Program-made: the position numbers and the translations under genes
Assembly: GCF_014640335.1 (NCBI RefSeq)
Contig: NZ_BMGT01000001.1
Location: forward strand, 992,001 to 1,056,000
Source of the DNA: Edaphobacter dinghuensis
GTDB taxonomy: Bacteria > Acidobacteriota > Terriglobia > Terriglobales > Acidobacteriaceae
Direction of reading: 5' to 3'
Length of the DNA stretch: 64,000 nt
Notes under the pieces: generated by a model
Databases searched by the model: none
What the model saw: the letters and a program-made list of their open reading frames with translations, nothing else
What the model was told of the DNA's origin: nothing
Shown here: positions 33,500 to 43,086 of the stretch, one piece after another
How positions within the stretch are numbered: the stretch's first letter is position 1
Layout of the letters: every line of letters starts with the position of its first letter

Positions 33500-36400
33500 C
33501 TATCGCAATATCTCCAAAGCCTGCTTTGCTTCTGCGTTCAGTGGCTGTGCGAGCAGTAGCTCCTGCAGGACCTGCTTTGCCTTTTCCTTTTGAGCTTCCA
33601 TTGCATAAAGGCGCGCAAGGTTGAGATATGCCTGTTCATTGCCAGGGGCCATCCGTATCCCAGTTTTGAACTGCTCCTCTGCTTTTTCATAATCTTTCAA
33701 TCGCACAAAGATGATGCCAAGGTTGTTTAAGGCTTCAGGATATGCGGGGCGAAACGAAAGCGCCTTTTGCAAATAAATAGCAGCCGCCGGAAGCTGGTTC
33801 TGCTGCGCATAAACCATGCCAAGACTGTAGTTGCCTTCAGGATCATCAGGCTGGATTCTCAGCGCATGAGTCAGGGATTCCTCTGCTTTTCCGAAGTTCC
33901 TCTGGCGCCGGTAAACATTTCCGAGATTCAGCAGTGCAATTTCGTAGTCTGGTCTTAGCTGCAACGCCTGCTCAAAGTTTGCGATGGCATCTTCGGAGTG
34001 TCCTTCCTGAGCATTGATCATTCCCAGGTTGCTCCACGCCTCTGGATAGTTCGGGCGCAGCTTGAGGGCTTTTTCGAGATAGCTACGCGCTTGTTGAAGA
34101 TCGTTTCTGCGCAGATTGAGAGTGCCGAGGTTGTAATATCCTTCAGAATTATCAGGTTTAGAGGCGATTACTTGCTGGAAAGACTCTGCTGCCTGGTCAA
34201 GATATCCATGCTGGAATAGTGCAACTCCATAGGTGAAATCATTGCGTTGAAATGATCCCTGAAAGAGCTCGCCCTTCAAAGGAATAGCGCGAGAGGTTCG
34301 CTCGGCAGCATTAGTCGGTGCGGTTCTTGCATCTTCGAGCACGTGCTCGGGATCGATTGCGCCCTGGTAGATCTTGACGATCATGCCCTTTGCGTCCAAT
34401 AGGAAGGACGTCGGAATTGCAAGATCTCTGCGACGATCGAAGAGGTAGCGATAGATGATGTTGTAGATGCACCCCACCTCTTCTGTCGCAAAGAGAACAG
34501 GGAAGGAAAGTTTCTCCATTGTTGCGATTGATCGCGCGGATGGGACGTCAGCAGCCTCGTCAATATTGATGGCGACAATCTCCATGCGGTTTGCTGCAAA
34601 CTTCGATCGGTGCTGCTGAAGAGATCGCAGCTGCTCGCGACAGAGCAGAGATGTTGTCGCCCAGAAGTTGAGAAGCACGAAATTACCTTGTAGCTGTCGC
34701 AGCTCTCTCATGTTCCCGGTCAAGTCCGGCAACGAAAATTCGGGAGCTTTCAATGGAGAGATCAACCAGGTCTCCACTTGAGATGGCAACGTCTCCGGCG
34801 GCGAAGGCAATCCCTCTCGCGTATAAGCCTCAGGCGTTGCGGCAAAGGCTTTGGCGCGATATTGTTCTACGCTCTCTTCTATCTCGATGCGGTGGTTTAG
34901 AGGCACATTTTCAAACTTCTGAACTATCCCGCTCGGCCAGCGAACCGTTACCTTTAATACTCCCTTTGGCCTTCCAAGCCCAAAGAAGACTTCTTTGGAA
35001 TGTTGTGCAAGAAATCCTGAGCCTGCCTGCAAGTATTTCGTTTGGGTGATCGTGTCTGTCTCAACCGTAATTGCGGCTCCGATTGCATCACGATTACTCT
35101 TATGCCCGCGCAATCGAAATGCAATTGAGTCGCCCAGATCACTCATTGCATTGTGCAGAATCCGCAGTTGAGGAGCATTGCGGTTTTTAAGGATGACCTC
35201 CAGCCGGCCATCATGATCGATATCTGCGAGTGCAAAGGAGCGGCTATCTTCGATGAAGTCCAGCCCTGTAACGCCGGAGACTTCGGAGAACGTGCCGTCG
35301 CGGTTGTTCGCGAACATCACATTTCTTTCGTAGGCGTTCCAAGAGCTATCTGATCGGATCAATTCATTGATGGCATTCCAGCCATGTTCATAAGCTAATG
35401 AAGGCGTAGCGTCGTCGGGTGATTTCGCCACAACCTGTCGCCAGAAGAAACTTGCGATGTCGTTTCGATCTACTGCAGAGATATAGCCGTTGGTGACGTA
35501 CAAGTCGGAGTAACCATCATGGTCAAAGTCCCAAAAATCTGAGGACCAGGACCATCGGCCCATTGCGACTCCAGCCTGCTGGCCAACGTTGTGAAATGTG
35601 CCATCTCCCTGGTTTCGATACAAAGCATTTCCGCGTGCGTGTCGTTGATAGAGAGCGCGAATGCTTTGCGGAGCTTCCTGATGAAATTGCGCTTGCCCTG
35701 AAACTCTTTGGCCAGAGGCCTCCCACATGCTTGTGATGTAGATATCCTGTTGCCCATCGTTATTGAAATCGGACCAGCAGGCGCTCATTCCGGCGCCGAC
35801 ATCTTCAATGTGCGACTCTTTGGATGCAACGGTAAAAATCCCATTTCCGTTATTGCGATAGATCTGCGAGCTTCCGAAATCGTTAGCGATGCACAAATCG
35901 GGCAGGCCGTTCGAACGCGACTCTCCCCATGCACACGCAAAGCTGTATCGGTTATTGTCTACGTTTAGTCCCGCGGTCTCAGTCTTTTCTACAAATTGCC
36001 CATTTCCTTCATTGTGCAAAAGGCAGTTTGGCGGCCCATTGCGTGCATCGTAGTAGGGAACAGGGTAGTGATACTGATCGAGGCCGAAGTAGTACATGTA
36101 AGTGCAGAAGTAGATATCGAGACGCCCGTCGCCATCGTAGTCGGCGATTGCAGCATGCGTAAAAGTCCCCTGAGGCGGACTCGCAAACTTGAAGGCATCG
36201 CGCTTGAGCGAGAACGTTCCGTTTCCCTGGTTCTGGAAGAGCAGCGGTCCGCTACCGCAAACGACGAGGAGATCTTGAAGCCCTCTGTTGTCAAAGTCTG
36301 CGAACAGCGCGCAGGCCGTGTTGTCGAGCGCACCGACTCCGGCTTTCTCGGTCACATCTTCAAAGGTTCCGTCGCCGCGGTTGCGATAAAGCCGATTCGG

Positions 36401-37336
36401 TAGTCCTGCCGGCTGGCAAATATATAAGTCATCGAAACCGTCGTTGTCGTAATCGCCGGCAGCCACACCATTGTTTCCATAAAGATCGATGCCGCAAGCG
36501 CCGTCCAGGATAGTTCGCCAATAGTCGGCTCCGTGAAGCATCTGGTTTTTATAAGACTCAACACCATTCAGAGCTTGCGACGATACATCAAGAAATGCAG
36601 CATGGCTCCCGACGCTGAGTATCTCTTCGCCAGCCTCCCACTTTTGGGCGATCCATTCGTTCAATGGGCTGCGCGACCATTCGGTTCGCCATGTCCCAAC
36701 TCGTTCTTCGCGTTGAGCATCCTTATGGATCGCGACGATGTCGTACCGAATTGACAGTTGAACCGTAAGAGAAGCGGCGGGAGTTACCTCGATCTCATAG
36801 ATTTCAAATTCGGCAGTCTCGATCTTTGCGACCGGACCAAGCCAGCTTTGAAGCTCCTTAACAAACCGTTCAGGTTGGGAGGGGGCTGCCTCGCTAAACT
36901 GTCTCTTCGTTGCGCTGATTCCATATCTCGAGCGCAGTTGGACTTCCTTGATCGGTTGTAGAAGGGAAGTTTGAATAGAGGGTGATAAGAGCTTCGATAA
37001 GTTTGGAAGGTTATGAACGGACTCTCGAAGGGATTGACCCCACTGCTGAAGGAGCGAATCGATCTCGAAGGCGTACTTCTCGGTGAGATATTCATCTGAG
37101 CCCGGAGCTACCAGGCCAAGAACGTTCGCCAATGGAGACTTTATGGGGTAGTGGGGCTTGAAACGAACGTCGGTAAAAGGGAATTCGGAATGCGGTTTGG
37201 AGGGATCAGAGGAGGGAGCCAGAAAAAAGGATGAGCCCCAAAAGGGAGCAGGCCGAAGCAGGAGAGGAGCGAGGCTAGCGCTTTTAAGAAGTGCCCGTCG
37301 TGAGAGTAGCGTTTTCGTATTGCTTCGATCTGGCAT
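33500..37336 (-). CDS. CRTAC1-type propeller fused to ASPIC/UnbV, redoxin and TPR domains
   Basis: 1278 residues with a Tat-like signal (SRRALLKSASLAPLLL). Order: an N-terminal domain of about 270 residues, a VCBS propeller with Asp-rich loops (DYDNDGFDDLY, DYDGDGRLDIY, DFNNDGQQDIY, DFDHDGYSDLY), an ASPIC/UnbV domain (NRDAIGAAITVE; KVTVRWPSG), a TlpA-like redoxin (about 865-1000, PEFSLPDLTGNMRELRQLQG) and about seven TPRs (1025-1278). In the redoxin the usual CxxC is reduced to one cysteine, Cys899 in TTSLLCREQ, so classical disulfide exchange is unlikely. It shares strand and propeller class with the shorter CRTAC1 gene just downstream (100 bases), probably as one operon. Confidence 0.88.
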   Translation of the reverse strand: MPDRSNTKTLLSRRALLKSASLAPLLLRPAPFWGSSFFLAPSSDPSKPHSEFPFTDVRFKPHYPIKSPLANVLGLVAPGSDEYLTEKYAFEIDSLLQQWGQSLRESVHNLPNLSKLLSPSIQTSLLQPIKEVQLRSRYGISATKRQFSEAAPSQPERFVKELQSWLGPVAKIETAEFEIYEIEVTPAASLTVQLSIRYDIVAIHKDAQREERVGTWRTEWSRSPLNEWIAQKWEAGEEILSVGSHAAFLDVSSQALNGVESYKNQMLHGADYWRTILDGACGIDLYGNNGVAAGDYDNDGFDDLYICQPAGLPNRLYRNRGDGTFEDVTEKAGVGALDNTACALFADFDNRGLQDLLVVCGSGPLLFQNQGNGTFSLKRDAFKFASPPQGTFTHAAIADYDGDGRLDIYFCTYMYYFGLDQYHYPVPYYDARNGPPNCLLHNEGNGQFVEKTETAGLNVDNNRYSFACAWGESRSNGLPDLCIANDFGSSQIYRNNGNGIFTVASKESHIEDVGAGMSACWSDFNNDGQQDIYITSMWEASGQRVSGQAQFHQEAPQSIRALYQRHARGNALYRNQGDGTFHNVGQQAGVAMGRWSWSSDFWDFDHDGYSDLYVTNGYISAVDRNDIASFFWRQVVAKSPDDATPSLAYEHGWNAINELIRSDSSWNAYERNVMFANNRDGTFSEVSGVTGLDFIEDSRSFALADIDHDGRLEVILKNRNAPQLRILHNAMSDLGDSIAFRLRGHKSNRDAIGAAITVETDTITQTKYLQAGSGFLAQHSKEVFFGLGRPKGVLKVTVRWPSGIVQKFENVPLNHRIEIEESVEQYRAKAFAATPEAYTREGLPSPPETLPSQVETWLISPLKAPEFSLPDLTGNMRELRQLQGNFVLLNFWATTSLLCREQLRSLQQHRSKFAANRMEIVAINIDEAADVPSARSIATMEKLSFPVLFATEEVGCIYNIIYRYLFDRRRDLAIPTSFLLDAKGMIVKIYQGAIDPEHVLEDARTAPTNAAERTSRAIPLKGELFQGSFQRNDFTYGVALFQHGYLDQAAESFQQVIASKPDNSEGYYNLGTLNLRRNDLQQARSYLEKALKLRPNYPEAWSNLGMINAQEGHSEDAIANFEQALQLRPDYEIALLNLGNVYRRQRNFGKAEESLTHALRIQPDDPEGNYSLGMVYAQQNQLPAAAIYLQKALSFRPAYPEALNNLGIIFVRLKDYEKAEEQFKTGIRMAPGNEQAYLNLARLYAMEAQKEKAKQVLQELLLAQPLNAEAKQALEILR

Positions 37337-37644
37337 GATTTTCAGGGAGCGGTGAATAGGAAAGATGCCCGCAGAATATCACCCCGCATTGACTCTTAAA
37401 GTGCAACTTCGAGTCTTAGAAATCAAACTTATAACTCTGGATACAGACCCATTTAGATGATTGTGCGAGCGACTCCATCATTTGGTTGATACCGGATCAA
37501 ATCTTTTTGTTGACATGGGTTTTGATATGTAATATTGTTTGCAATCGCACAACCTGTAACCGTTTACAGCTTAGTCAAAGTTTGGGCCCCGCTTCTCAGT
37601 AATGACTAAATGATTAGAAGAAAAGAAACGGACTTAGGAAGACA
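37337..37644 (+). promoter_or_regulatory. Divergent control region upstream of TonB receptor
   Basis: 308 bases. A promoter for the rightward receptor gene can be read: -35 TTGACA at 37510-37515, a 17-base spacer, and -10-like TATTGT at 37533-37538. The operator-like palindrome listed separately lies just downstream. The left end should carry the promoter of the 1278-residue protein gene, for which I see no clear boxes. Confidence 0.55.
37554..37569. promoter_or_regulatory. LacI-family-type operator palindrome
   Basis: A perfect inverted repeat CTGTAA-CCGT-TTACAG. It fits the general LacI/CcpA-family pattern TGTAA-NCGN-TTACA with a central CG. It lies about 15 bases downstream of the likely -10 box, the normal place for a repressor site, and 76 bases before the receptor start. 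This suggests sugar-dependent repression of the receptor and following genes. Confidence 0.6.
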
Positions 37645-40600
37645 ATGATGAAATTTGAGGACATTAGGATGGCTACTGACCGCAATACACTTAGCTGGCT
37701 GAAAAGAAGTGGCTGCATAGCACTCGCGTGCTTTTGCATTTTCTTAGTCTCGACGAATTATGCAGCAGCCCAGGTCGACGAAGGCTCGATTACCGGAACG
37801 GTTCAAGATGCTACTGGAGCGGTTGTACCTGACGCTCAGGTTACCCTCTTGAACACGGACCAGGGCATCACCCTCAACGTAAAAACGAATACCGCCGGAC
37901 AGTACACCTTCTCCCCGGTCAGGATCGGGCACTATGCTGTAACTGTTAGTGCAGCCGGGTTTGCCACGACGACCCAAAAGAATCTGACTGTTAACGTCGC
38001 GCAGTCTCTGCAGGTCAACGTTCAGCTCAAGCTAGGTACTGCGGCTGAGACGGTTGAGGTGAATACTGCTCCGCCGCTTCTGCAGACCGATGAGTCTTCG
38101 GTCGGCCAGGTGATTACCGAAAAGAGCGTGAACGATCTCCCGCTCAATGGCCGTAACTTTACCTTTCTCGCCCAGCTCGGCGCTGGCGCTCAATCACCCC
38201 AGGCTGACACGCGCGGTAATGCGGCCTCCGGTGCCTTTTCCGCCAATGGCCTGCGCCCAGCGCAAAATAACTATTTGCTGGATGGCATTGATAACAATTC
38301 CAACGCCGTCGACTTTCTGAACGGCACAAACTTCGCCGTTCTGCCTCCGGTGGATGCAATCTCGGAATTCAAGGTTCAGACGGCAGCTTTCAGCGCTGAG
38401 TTGGGTCGTTCTGCTGGTGCCGTTCTCAACGCTACGATCAAGTCCGGTACGAACAGCCTCCATGGAGCTGCATGGGAGTTCTTCCGTAACGATAAACTCG
38501 ATGCTGCCGACTACTTTGAACGTACTTCCGCGGGTACTCAGAAAGGTGCATTGCGCCAGAACCAGTTCGGCGTCTCTGCTGGCGGCCCTATTATCAAAAA
38601 TAAGGTTTTCTTCTTTGGGGACTATGAAGGGTTTCGGCGTGTTCAAGGCACTGTCGCGAAAGGGTCAGTGCCAACAGCGAATGAGATCAGCAGCGGTTTC
38701 ACTAATCTGAGTGATCTTGTCACGTACCAGAATGGAACTCAAAAAGATAGTCTCGGCCGTATCATCCCGCTTGGTACGGTGCTAGACCCAGCGACAACGC
38801 GCCTAGTGACGCTTAACACCCCAGATCCTGTAAGTGGAATTACACCTGACGCATCGAATGGAGGGTCAACCGGATATGTTCGCGACCCTTTCGGAACTTG
38901 TCCCGCTAGTACACCGACTTTTACGCTCGCTGCTTGTGGCCTGAATCGTCTGCCATCCAGCCGATTAGATCCAGTCGCTCTCAAGTTGTTAACTCTTTAT
39001 CCTGCTGCTAATGCTGGTAGTGGCATCAGCAGCAACTATGTACGCAGCCCCAACCTGTATGAACATAAGAACTCAATGGATGCCCGCATCGATTACAACC
39101 CAAGTTCAAGCGATCAGGTCTTCGGACGATTCAGCTATGTTGATGATCCGCAATTCATTCCCAGTATTTTTCAAGGTATTGCGGATGGCGGCGGATTCCA
39201 GCAGGGTATTCAGACAGCCAAATCCAGTCAGTCTGTTGTGGGCTACACTCACGTATTTACACCAAAAACGATCAACGTAGCTCATGTAGGTTTCAATCAC
39301 CTTCACACAACTCGTTTTGGCCCCGAAGGCGGGACGAATGGCATTCCTGAGCAGTATGGAATTCAGGGCATCCCACAGTTTTCCGAAAACGGCGGCCTTC
39401 CTGCCATATCCATTGGTGGTTTGGCAACACTCGGCAGCAATTCCTTCCTGCCGTCTGACGAAGTTAGCCAGACCCTCCAGATTACCGACGACTTCACCAA
39501 GATCTGGGGAAATCACAGCTTCAAGATGGGCATTGAATCGCAGCACGTGAAGTTTTCGGTACTTCAGCCGGCGTATTCGCGTGGCACTTTCGACTTCAAC
39601 GGTCAATACACCGATGTTCCGCAGCAGAATAACGGCGGGACGGGCCTTGCGCAACTCCTGCTTATTCCGACAGCAGCGACTGTCCCGAACGGCGTCGACT
39701 ATTCGGGTGGTTCCGACTCTATCAATGCTTCTAACGTCAATAAGACCTATGACGCCAGAACTTATCTGGCCACCTACTTCCAGGATGACTGGAAGGTTAG
39801 TCCGAAGCTGACCCTCAACCTCGGTCTGCGGTGGGATTACTTCAGCCCCATCAAGGAAACCAATGGCGGCCAAGCTAATTTTGTGCCAGACGGACCAACC
39901 GGAAATGGTGTTCCGACCTTCCTTATTCCGGCCTCTGGAAAGGATGATCGAAGCTTGTCTACCAGCTTTACGACGCTGTTGGCCAAGGACGGAATTGCGC
40001 TGGACCAGACAGACGAATACGGCCAGGGACTAGTAAAAACGCCGAAGAACAATTTTGCACCGCGTGCTGGTTTCGCATATCAAATCACTCCAAGGTTGGT
40101 CGCACGAGGAGGCGCTGGCTTATTCTACAACGCGTTTGAAAATCAGGGATATGGCCCGAACATTGGCGAAAACTATCCCTTCGTCTTCAACTTCGGGTAC
40201 TCGCCAATTGTGCCTGCCAATAGTCCCACCGGACTTTCGGCAGTTGCGCCAATCAGCTACAACACGCCTTGGGCAGGCTGTTCCACGGCTGGCCCAGGTA
40301 GTGTCGCAACCCTTAGCTCTGGGCTCTCTTGCGTGCAATTCACGCCGTTGGCTGTGAATGCAAAGGGGCTGGGTTTGCAGGGGCTTCAATTCAACGCTCA
40401 GACGCCCCGTACGATCAGCGTGAACGCCACCCTGCAATATTCGATAACACATAGCATGTCCCTGACAACGGCATATGTCTTCACTCAGGCGAAGTACCTT
40501 CAGCAAGGGATTGGTGCAAACAATGTCACCGCACTCCTGCCTGCGGGAGAAGCAACAAACAATACCGCGAGTCCAGGAGCTGGCGGAACAGTGCCTTTCC

Positions 40601-41490
40601 CAGACTTCTCGGGGGGAAGTTATCAAGCAAATATAGGGCAAAGCGACTATAACGGCTTGCTGATGACGCTCGAGCAGCAGTACTCGAATGGCCTCAGCTT
40701 CCTTCTCACCTACACCTACTCCAAGACGCTCTCGGACGCTGGCGATTTGCTGAACGGCGGAAGCGCAAGCGGATTGCGTGCAGCTTCTGTACCGGGTCTT
40801 GGTCCTATGTTCGATTGGGGACTGGCCGACTTCGATATCCGTCATGTAGTGCACTTTAGCGGTGGATATGAACTTCCAATCGGAAAAAATAAACGCTTCC
40901 TCGGTAACTCTGGGAGAGCAGCGAATGCCTTGGTCGGAGGATGGTCAGCAAACTGGATCGCGTCGCTTCAGGGTGGTCAGCCTCTAGGATTCAGTTGCCC
41001 CACTTCGACGACTGCTGGAACTAGTTGCCACGATGTTCGAGTTGCGGGTCAGAGTCCAAAACTCGGCATCTACAAAGACTCGCAGGGTGCGGTGAATTGG
41101 ATCGGAAATGCTAAGGCATTTCAGCAACCCTGCGAACTGGGTCCTGGCGGAACAATTCTAAACAAGCCTGCTGGTTGCATTCCCTACACGGGGAGCGCAG
41201 TCTTGGGCGACGCAGGCTCAGTCACAACCGGCCCCGGATTCCATCGTTTGGACTTTTCGTTGTTCAAGGCAATTCCGATCAACGATCGGTTCTCCATGCA
41301 ATTCCGAACAGAATTTTTCAATATCTTCAACCATCCGAACTTCAATGCGCCTAACTTTGGCGGTAACGGAGTTGTGGCTATTAACAATTCTGGTAACTTC
41401 AATAGTTCCAACTTCGGAGAGATTGGGTCTACCAGGGATGCTCCTTATGATCCGCGGCAGATCCAGTTCGCTCTGAAGCTGTATTACTAG
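37645..41490 (+). CDS. Oar-type TonB-dependent receptor under a LacI-type operator
   Basis: 1281 residues. An extended N-terminus (MMKFEDIRMATDRN) precedes the signal hydrophobic core (CIALACFCIFLVSTNYAAAQ). Then the carboxypeptidase-regulatory-like domain (SITGTVQDATGAVVPDAQVTL), plug motifs (DLPLNGRNFTFLAQLG; NNYLLDGIDNNSN; NATIKSGTNSLHGAAWEFFRN) and a barrel ending FALKLYY. The N-terminus carries a second Met at residue 9, a possible start. Upstream it has the clearest promoter and operator in the window, and downstream a strong terminator, so most transcripts probably end after this gene and the TPR gene is read at a lower level. Confidence 0.93.
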   Translation: MMKFEDIRMATDRNTLSWLKRSGCIALACFCIFLVSTNYAAAQVDEGSITGTVQDATGAVVPDAQVTLLNTDQGITLNVKTNTAGQYTFSPVRIGHYAVTVSAAGFATTTQKNLTVNVAQSLQVNVQLKLGTAAETVEVNTAPPLLQTDESSVGQVITEKSVNDLPLNGRNFTFLAQLGAGAQSPQADTRGNAASGAFSANGLRPAQNNYLLDGIDNNSNAVDFLNGTNFAVLPPVDAISEFKVQTAAFSAELGRSAGAVLNATIKSGTNSLHGAAWEFFRNDKLDAADYFERTSAGTQKGALRQNQFGVSAGGPIIKNKVFFFGDYEGFRRVQGTVAKGSVPTANEISSGFTNLSDLVTYQNGTQKDSLGRIIPLGTVLDPATTRLVTLNTPDPVSGITPDASNGGSTGYVRDPFGTCPASTPTFTLAACGLNRLPSSRLDPVALKLLTLYPAANAGSGISSNYVRSPNLYEHKNSMDARIDYNPSSSDQVFGRFSYVDDPQFIPSIFQGIADGGGFQQGIQTAKSSQSVVGYTHVFTPKTINVAHVGFNHLHTTRFGPEGGTNGIPEQYGIQGIPQFSENGGLPAISIGGLATLGSNSFLPSDEVSQTLQITDDFTKIWGNHSFKMGIESQHVKFSVLQPAYSRGTFDFNGQYTDVPQQNNGGTGLAQLLLIPTAATVPNGVDYSGGSDSINASNVNKTYDARTYLATYFQDDWKVSPKLTLNLGLRWDYFSPIKETNGGQANFVPDGPTGNGVPTFLIPASGKDDRSLSTSFTTLLAKDGIALDQTDEYGQGLVKTPKNNFAPRAGFAYQITPRLVARGGAGLFYNAFENQGYGPNIGENYPFVFNFGYSPIVPANSPTGLSAVAPISYNTPWAGCSTAGPGSVATLSSGLSCVQFTPLAVNAKGLGLQGLQFNAQTPRTISVNATLQYSITHSMSLTTAYVFTQAKYLQQGIGANNVTALLPAGEATNNTASPGAGGTVPFPDFSGGSYQANIGQSDYNGLLMTLEQQYSNGLSFLLTYTYSKTLSDAGDLLNGGSASGLRAASVPGLGPMFDWGLADFDIRHVVHFSGGYELPIGKNKRFLGNSGRAANALVGGWSANWIASLQGGQPLGFSCPTSTTAGTSCHDVRVAGQSPKLGIYKDSQGAVNWIGNAKAFQQPCELGPGGTILNKPAGCIPYTGSAVLGDAGSVTTGPGFHRLDFSLFKAIPINDRFSMQFRTEFFNIFNHPNFNAPNFGGNGVVAINNSGNFNSSNFGEIGSTRDAPYDPRQIQFALKLYY

Positions 41491-41505
41491 CGCAGGATAG
41501 AAATA

Positions 41506-41544
41506 CCCCGGAAAGGTGAACAGCCTTTCCGGGGTTTATCCTTT
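41506..41544 (+). terminator. Intrinsic terminator after TonB receptor
   Basis: An 11-bp perfect stem: CCCCGGAAAGG (41506-41516), a seven-base loop, CCTTTCCGGGG (41524-41534), followed by TTTATCCTTTT. It lies 15 bases past the receptor stop and 43 bases before the next start. Partial readthrough would explain how the co-oriented TPR gene is expressed at a lower ratio. Confidence 0.88.
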
Positions 41545-41586
41545 TGTGGAGCGTTTTGCTCACGTAGCTATGATGGAGGCGGAATT

Positions 41587-43002
41587 GTGAGCAGAAGGGC
41601 CTGGTGCCGGCATGCATTATTGTTTTCTTTGTTGGTCTGGACGACATTTGCGACAGCTGAAGGCAATCAGCAGCAGAAATTAGATCGTCAATTTCAATCG
41701 GCGGTGGCGCAGTACAACGCTGGTCAATTTCAAGAGGCAGCGGCGCAGCTCGAAGATTTATTGCCTCATGTTCCGAATAACTTTGAAGTAGAGGAGTTGT
41801 TGGGTCTTGTCTACGCCTCGATGTCCCAAGATGCAAAAGCGATCGTGCATCTAAAAACAGCAGTTCGCTTGAAGCCAAACTCGTCAGCTGCAAGGACTAA
41901 CCTGGCAGCTAGTCTTTCCCGTGCTGGTGATACTCAGTCGGCCGGTAAACAACTGCAGAAGGCCTTCGAGCTTGCACCTCATGAATACACGACAAACCAT
42001 AATCTGGGTGAGTTCTATATCAAGTCGGGAAAGATCACAAAGGCGCTTCCGCTATTGAAGCAGGCACAGACGATCGATTCCTCTTCGTACGATAATGGCT
42101 ACGATCTCGCAATGGCCGATCTTATCACCGGCCAACTAGTAGAAGCGCGACAAATTGTCCAAAATCTTCTTCAAAAACAGAACACTGGAGAACTGCACAA
42201 TCTACTAGGCCAAATTGAAGAGAAAGATGGGAAGTATGTAACGGCTGTAAATGAGTTTGAAACCGCAGCTCATATGGATTCAAGCGAAGATAATTTATTT
42301 GATTGGGGAAGCGAACTGCTCTTGCACCGCACCTACGAGCCTGCAATTGAAGTATTCCGTGCAGCTTCCCAGCATTATCCGAAGTCTCCGCGGTTGATGA
42401 TCGGCTTGGGAATGGCGCTTTATGCGCGAGGATTTTACGAGGACGCTGTGAAGGCTTTACTCGCAGCGGCTGATTTAAATCCCTCCGATTCTCGATGCTA
42501 TCTCTTCTTATCCAAGGCGTATGATAGCTCTCCGAATCAAGCAGATGAGGTAATTCAAAGATTTAAGCGATATGCTGCTCTCGAACCAAATAATGCTTTG
42601 GCGCAGTATTATTACGCGATGAGTTTGTGGAAAGGGAAACGGGTTGAGGGTTCGGGCCTGGACTTTCAAGAGGTTGAGAATCTGCTCAAGAAGTCGATAG
42701 CACTTGATGGCTCAATCCCGGAAGCCCATATGCAGTTGGGCAATCTATATGCAGATCAGCATCGGTTTGAGATATCAATTCCTGAGTATATCCGAGCGCT
42801 TCAACTGAATCCAAATCTTCCTGACGCTCACTATCGCCTGGGAACGGACTATGTTCATATGGGAGAAAAAGATCGTGCGCAAGCTGAGTTCGCGATTTAT
42901 CAAAAGCTTCGGGCACAACACATGGCTGAAATGGACAAGGAGCGAGCTGAGGTGCAGCAGTTCATCTATTCCTCTAAATCGACACCCGATGTGAAGCCAT
43001 GA
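41587..43002 (+). CDS. Periplasmic TPR protein, paralogue of the one at 29880-31583
   Basis: 471 residues from GTG 41587, preceded by GGAGG. Signal peptide about 1-26 (HALLFSLLVWTTFATAEG), then TPRs throughout (GQFQEAAAQLEDLLPHVPN; KVAL-type helices such as KAIVHLKTAVRLKPNS). It shares DWGSELLLHR, YPKSPR and the final motif (AEMDKERAEVQQFI) with the carboxypeptidase-like/TPR protein, so the two come from a duplication. The next gene begins 84 bases after its stop. It probably works with the receptor upstream and the Tat-exported protein downstream; the role is unknown. Confidence 0.85.
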   Translation: MSRRAWCRHALLFSLLVWTTFATAEGNQQQKLDRQFQSAVAQYNAGQFQEAAAQLEDLLPHVPNNFEVEELLGLVYASMSQDAKAIVHLKTAVRLKPNSSAARTNLAASLSRAGDTQSAGKQLQKAFELAPHEYTTNHNLGEFYIKSGKITKALPLLKQAQTIDSSSYDNGYDLAMADLITGQLVEARQIVQNLLQKQNTGELHNLLGQIEEKDGKYVTAVNEFETAAHMDSSEDNLFDWGSELLLHRTYEPAIEVFRAASQHYPKSPRLMIGLGMALYARGFYEDAVKALLAAADLNPSDSRCYLFLSKAYDSSPNQADEVIQRFKRYAALEPNNALAQYYYAMSLWKGKRVEGSGLDFQEVENLLKKSIALDGSIPEAHMQLGNLYADQHRFEISIPEYIRALQLNPNLPDAHYRLGTDYVHMGEKDRAQAEFAIYQKLRAQHMAEMDKERAEVQQFIYSSKSTPDVKP

Positions 43003-43086
43003 CTGATGAGTTGTATATCTCAAGATTCAAATAGATTCGATGATGTATTGAGCCTAAGAGATTGCAAGAGGGAACAGGAAGATTCG

